Translations under genes and position numbers: made by a program
DNA from: JAEHCY01 sp964519095
Lineage (GTDB): Bacteria > Pseudomonadota > Gammaproteobacteria > Chromatiales > Chromatiaceae
Assembly (NCBI GenBank): GCA_964519095.1
Contig: CAZFHV010000159.1
Coordinates: 1 to 8,005 of the forward strand
Reading direction: 5' to 3'
DNA length: 8,005 bases
Shown: one piece after another, positions 5,355-8,005 of the stretch
Layout: the number at the start of each line of letters is the position of its first letter
Position numbering within the stretch: the first letter of the stretch is position 1
Notes under the pieces: model-generated
The model's database searches: none
Seen by the model: only the letters and a program-made list of their open reading frames with translations
What the model was told of the DNA's origin: nothing

Positions 5355-7814
5355 TCAAGGATCGGTCGCGGGCCTGGGACCCGGGTGGGCGGCGAAGTGG
5401 CGCAGCCGCAGGCTGTTGGTGACCACGAACAGGCTGGAGAGGCTCATGGCGGCGGCGGCCAGCATGGGGTCGAGGAGCCGACCCAGAAGCGGGTAGAAGA
5501 GGCCGGCGGCCAGGGGGATGAGGGCCAGGTTGTAGGCGTAGGCCCAGAAGAAGTTGCCCTGGATGATCCGCAGGGTCCGCCGCGCCAGGGCCACCGCACT
5601 CAGGATGCCCCCCAGGTCGCCGGAGAGGAGGATCACATCGCCGGTCTCGATGGCGATGTCGGTCCCAGTGCCGATGGCGATCCCCACGTCCGCCTGGGCC
5701 AGGGCCGGGGCGTCGTTGATCCCGTCGCCGGCGAAGGCCACCCGGTGCCCCTCACGCTGGAGTCGCGCCACCTCCGCGGCCTTGTCTGCGGGGCGCGCAT
5801 CCGCCTGGATGCGCTCGATACCCAGCGCCTCGCCGATGGCATTGGCGGTGGCCGGGTGGTCCCCGGTCATGATCACCACCCCCAGGCCCAGGGCCTCAGC
5901 CCCCCGCACTGCCTCGGCGCTGCCGGCCTTGAGGGGATCGGAGACCCCTAGGATGGCCAGCAGCTCGCCCCCCGCGGCAGCCAGCACACTGGTCTTGCCA
6001 GCCAGGGCCAGCCGGTGGAGCTCCGCCTCGGCCTCCTCGGGCAGTCCCACCCCCAGGTCCCGCAGGAGGTGGGGGGAGCCGACCGCCAGCTCCAACCCCT
6101 CGACCCGGGCGGTCACCCCGAGGCCGGGGCGGTTCTGAAAGTCCCGCACCTGCGGGAGGTCGAGGCCCCGCTCCCGGGCGGCCCGGGTGATGGCCGTCCC
6201 GATGGGGTGCTCGCTGTCGCGCTCCACGGCGGCGATCAGCCGCAGGACGTCGGCCTCGTTACGACCGAAGGGGATCAGGTCCGTGAGGCTGGGTCGCCCC
6301 TGGGTGAGGGTGCCGGTCTTGTCCAACACCAGGGTGTCCACCCGCGCCAGCGCCTCCAGGGCGCTTCCCCGGCGGAACAGGATCCCCAGCTCCGCCGACC
6401 GCCCCGCTCCCACCATGATCGCCGTGGGGGTTGCCAGGCCCATGGCGCAGGGACAGGCCACGACCAGCACACTCACCGCGGTGACGAAGGCGAAGTTGAG
6501 GGCGGGGCTGGGGCCCAAGGCGAGCCAACCGACGAAGGTCAGCAGGGATGCGGCCATGACCAGGGGGACGAACATCCCCGCGATGCGATCGGCCAGGGCC
6601 TGGATCGGCGGCTTGCCACTCTGGGCCTCGGTGACCAGGCGCACGATCTGGGCCAGTACGGTCTCGGCACCGACCTTGAGGGCCCGCATGCGCAGGGCCC
6701 CCTGCTGGTTCAGGGTGCCGCCGATCAGGGTGCTCCCGGCGGTCTTGGAGACAGGGAGGGGCTCCCCGGTCAGCATGGACTCGTCCACCCAGCTCGCGCC
6801 CTCTATCACCTCGCCGTCTACCGGGATGCGCTCGCCGGGCCGCACGGCGACCAGGTCCCCAGGTTGGACCGACTCCACCGGCACCTCCATCTCCTCCCCC
6901 TCCCGCAGCACCCGTGCGGTGCGCGCCTGGAGCCCCACCAGGCGGCGGATGGCGCCGGTGGTGCGCCCCTTGGCCCGGGCCTCCATGTGCTTGCCGAACA
7001 GGATCAGGGTGACGATGGTGGCCGAGGCCTCGAAGTAGCGGTGAGCGGTCCCCGCGGGGAAGAGCTCCGGTGCCAGCAGGGCGAGCAGGGAATAGCCATA
7101 GGCCGCGGAGCTGCCCAGCACCACCAGGCTGCTCATGCCGGGACTCAGGCTGCGGAGCTCCGCCCAGGCGTGGCGAAAGAACCGGCGGGCGCTGAACCCC
7201 AGTACCGGGGTGGCCAGGCCGAGCTCCAGGAGGCCAGGCCCCTGGGGGCCCAGGAGCCCTTCGAGCCAGACGCCGAACGGCGGCCAGAGCATGGGCCCCA
7301 TGCTGACCAGCAGCAACGGCAGGGTGCACGCCAGTGCTAGGCGCAGCTCCAACCCCAAGGCCTCGGCGGGGGCAGTCGCACTGGTCCCCGACACCGACCC
7401 CGGCGCGGTCGTGGGCTCGAACCCGGCGGCGCGGATGGCCTGGCGTAGCCGGTCCTCCCCCAGGGTATCGGGCAGGAAGCTGACCAGGGCACGCTCACCG
7501 GAGAGGTCCACCGCCGCCTCCAGTACCCCCCGCAGCTGACCCAGGGCCTGCTCGAGGCGCCGGGCGCAGTCGGCGGAGGTCAGTCCCCCGATCCCGATGG
7601 TCGCCCGCTCCACCACCGGTTCGTAGCCCGCCTCCCGTACCGCCTCCAACAGGGCCGGCACGGCCAGCTGATCGAAGCGCACCCTGGCCACCTCGGCGGC
7701 CAGGTTGACGCTCGCCGAGGTGACCCCCGGCTGGGCGCGCAGGGTGCGCTCGACCCGGCCACTGCAGTTGGCGCAGGTCATGCCCCGCACCCCAAAGCGG
7801 ATCTCCTGGCTCAC
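5355..7814 (-). CDS. copA: Cu(+)-exporting P1B-type ATPase
   Basis: An 819-residue inner-membrane pump that uses ATP to move Cu(+) from cytosol to periplasm. The order is: metal-binding domain HMA1 (about 4-66) with CANC (C14, C17); HMA2 (about 71-134), where the motif reads TSADC and keeps only C83; membrane helices; the actuator TGEPLPVSK (T349-G350-E351); the CPC ion site C454-P455-C456; the phosphorylation site DKTGT at D498; the nucleotide-domain SEHP with H536; the hinge GDGINDAP at 696-703; and Y761-N762 and M790xxS793-S794 in the last two helices. CPC, YN and MxxSS together mark the Cu(+)/Ag(+) P1B-1 class. The start is GTG at 7814, because the only nearby Met (M12) lies in the metal motif. 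No clear Shine-Dalgarno is seen; a hairpin occupies that position. No chaperone or CueR-type regulator gene is in the window, and I found no convincing CueR dyad upstream. Confidence 0.96.
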   Translation of the reverse strand: MSQEIRFGVRGMTCANCSGRVERTLRAQPGVTSASVNLAAEVARVRFDQLAVPALLEAVREAGYEPVVERATIGIGGLTSADCARRLEQALGQLRGVLEAAVDLSGERALVSFLPDTLGEDRLRQAIRAAGFEPTTAPGSVSGTSATAPAEALGLELRLALACTLPLLLVSMGPMLWPPFGVWLEGLLGPQGPGLLELGLATPVLGFSARRFFRHAWAELRSLSPGMSSLVVLGSSAAYGYSLLALLAPELFPAGTAHRYFEASATIVTLILFGKHMEARAKGRTTGAIRRLVGLQARTARVLREGEEMEVPVESVQPGDLVAVRPGERIPVDGEVIEGASWVDESMLTGEPLPVSKTAGSTLIGGTLNQQGALRMRALKVGAETVLAQIVRLVTEAQSGKPPIQALADRIAGMFVPLVMAASLLTFVGWLALGPSPALNFAFVTAVSVLVVACPCAMGLATPTAIMVGAGRSAELGILFRRGSALEALARVDTLVLDKTGTLTQGRPSLTDLIPFGRNEADVLRLIAAVERDSEHPIGTAITRAARERGLDLPQVRDFQNRPGLGVTARVEGLELAVGSPHLLRDLGVGLPEEAEAELHRLALAGKTSVLAAAGGELLAILGVSDPLKAGSAEAVRGAEALGLGVVIMTGDHPATANAIGEALGIERIQADARPADKAAEVARLQREGHRVAFAGDGINDAPALAQADVGIAIGTGTDIAIETGDVILLSGDLGGILSAVALARRTLRIIQGNFFWAYAYNLALIPLAAGLFYPLLGRLLDPMLAAAAMSLSSLFVVTNSLRLRHFAAHPGPRPATDP

Positions 7815-7816
7815 GG

Positions 7817-7837
7817 GCGAGCCGCTCGGCGGCTCGC
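7817..7837 (-). promoter_or_regulatory. Hairpin abutting the copA start codon
   Basis: GCGAGCCG (7817-7824) and CGGCTCGC (7830-7837) form a perfect 8-bp, GC-rich stem with a 5-base loop, only two bases from the GTG start of copA. It sits exactly where a Shine-Dalgarno would be and no purine-rich site replaces it. It could limit ribosome access or be a dyad operator. The stem is seen directly; its role is inferred. Confidence 0.5.
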
Positions 7838-7921
7838 AGGCCCGGTGTAGCCTCTGGGACTTAGACGGTAGGCTTGCGTGTTAACGGTCATCGCAGGGCC
7901 TTCTGGGCAGGAAAAGACAGC

Positions 7922-8005
7922 TGTTGGCGACGAATAGAACTGTCCTATGCAGTAGCACATAAACTGTCCACTATTGGGTACCCGGTGGGAAGCCGCGAAG
8001 GGCGA
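7922..8005. mobile_element. Possible end of an insertion sequence running off the window
   Basis: From TGT at 7922 the sequence turns less GC-rich, has no reading frame, and carries short direct repeats close to a TGT terminus. This is the layout of IS21-family ends (terminal TGT with several internal repeats, istA starting further in). Nothing of a transposase is visible and no opposite end can be compared, so this is a hypothesis. An ordinary intergenic region with regulatory repeats is the main alternative. Confidence 0.3.
7938..7969. repeat. Two direct AACTGTCC repeats spaced 24 bp
   Basis: AACTGTCC occurs at 7938-7945 and again at 7962-7969, a start-to-start distance of 24. Each copy is preceded by an A/T-rich stretch (GAATAG and CACATA). 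They lie in the gene-free, lower-GC right edge of the window. Such repeats could be protein-binding sites, for example transposase sites near an element end. Confidence 0.7.

Noticed and set aside
6259..7329. A 356-codon minus-strand frame overlapping copA
   Set aside because: Translation is proline/glycine/arginine-rich with no domain; it is a shadow of copA in another frame.
6015..7340. A 441-codon open frame on the plus strand
   Set aside because: It is antisense to copA, its translation is low-complexity (G, A, P, H, R, Q), and the minus strand here encodes all catalytic motifs of the ATPase. Long antisense frames are expected at this GC content.
7861..7891. CueR-type operator for copA
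   Set aside because: The two ACCGT elements on the minus strand are direct, not inverted, and the spacing and core do not match a CueR dyad.
7917..7924. ACAGCTGT palindrome as an operator
   Set aside because: It is a perfect 8-bp palindrome, but short enough to occur by chance and there is no second copy.
1..8005. CRISPR array, tRNA or rRNA genes
   Set aside because: No regularly spaced repeats beyond the single 24-base pair, no cloverleaf-like segment and no rRNA-like sequence were seen.

Overview
The window is a GC-rich, densely packed stretch of proteobacterial chromosome. A petB-petC-sspA-sspB gene order, an E. coli-like SspA and SspB, and a PVWY quinol-site motif in cytochrome b all suggest a gammaproteobacterium. 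A Chromatiales/Ectothiorhodospiraceae-type organism fits, but the exact lineage is inferred and cannot be proved from this sequence.

Layout. (1) 1-1762, plus strand: the 3' part of petB (cytochrome b) and all of petC (cytochrome c1) of the respiratory/photosynthetic bc1 complex, joined by an ATGA overlap and closed by a clear intrinsic terminator (1787-1814). The Rieske gene is expected upstream of the window. (2) 1883-2945, plus strand: sspA (RNA polymerase-associated, GST-fold) and sspB (ClpXP adaptor). (3) 2947-3261, minus strand: a small membrane-anchored DUF3301-like protein whose stop lies one base from the sspB stop. (4) 3333-4755, plus strand: a compact three-gene unit of a MacroD/YmdB-type macrodomain hydrolase, a small two-helix membrane protein and a CoA-type Nudix hydrolase. 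The second and third genes are joined by a GTGA overlap. (5) 4840-5232, minus strand: a small conserved-looking hypothetical protein with an acidic tail, with its own candidate promoter. (6) 5355-7814, minus strand: a full-length copA-type Cu(+) P1B-ATPase with a strong hairpin downstream of its stop and another hairpin directly against its GTG start. (7) 7815-8005: a visibly less GC-rich, gene-free stretch with 24-bp-spaced direct repeats that may be the end of an insertion sequence running off the right edge.

How the genes relate. petBC carry quinol-to-cytochrome c electron transfer. sspAB is a separate stress and proteolysis unit that commonly follows petABC in this group. The macrodomain/membrane protein/Nudix unit suggests coordinated turnover of ADP-ribose- or CoA-type nucleotides. 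CopA removes cytosolic Cu(+). Most of the window is ordinary core genome, and I see no convincing new multi-gene system. The points most worth checking are the macro/Nudix operon with its unknown membrane partner, the glutaredoxin-like CPYC motif in SspA, the one-cysteine second metal-binding domain of CopA, the hairpin at the copA start, and the possible IS end.
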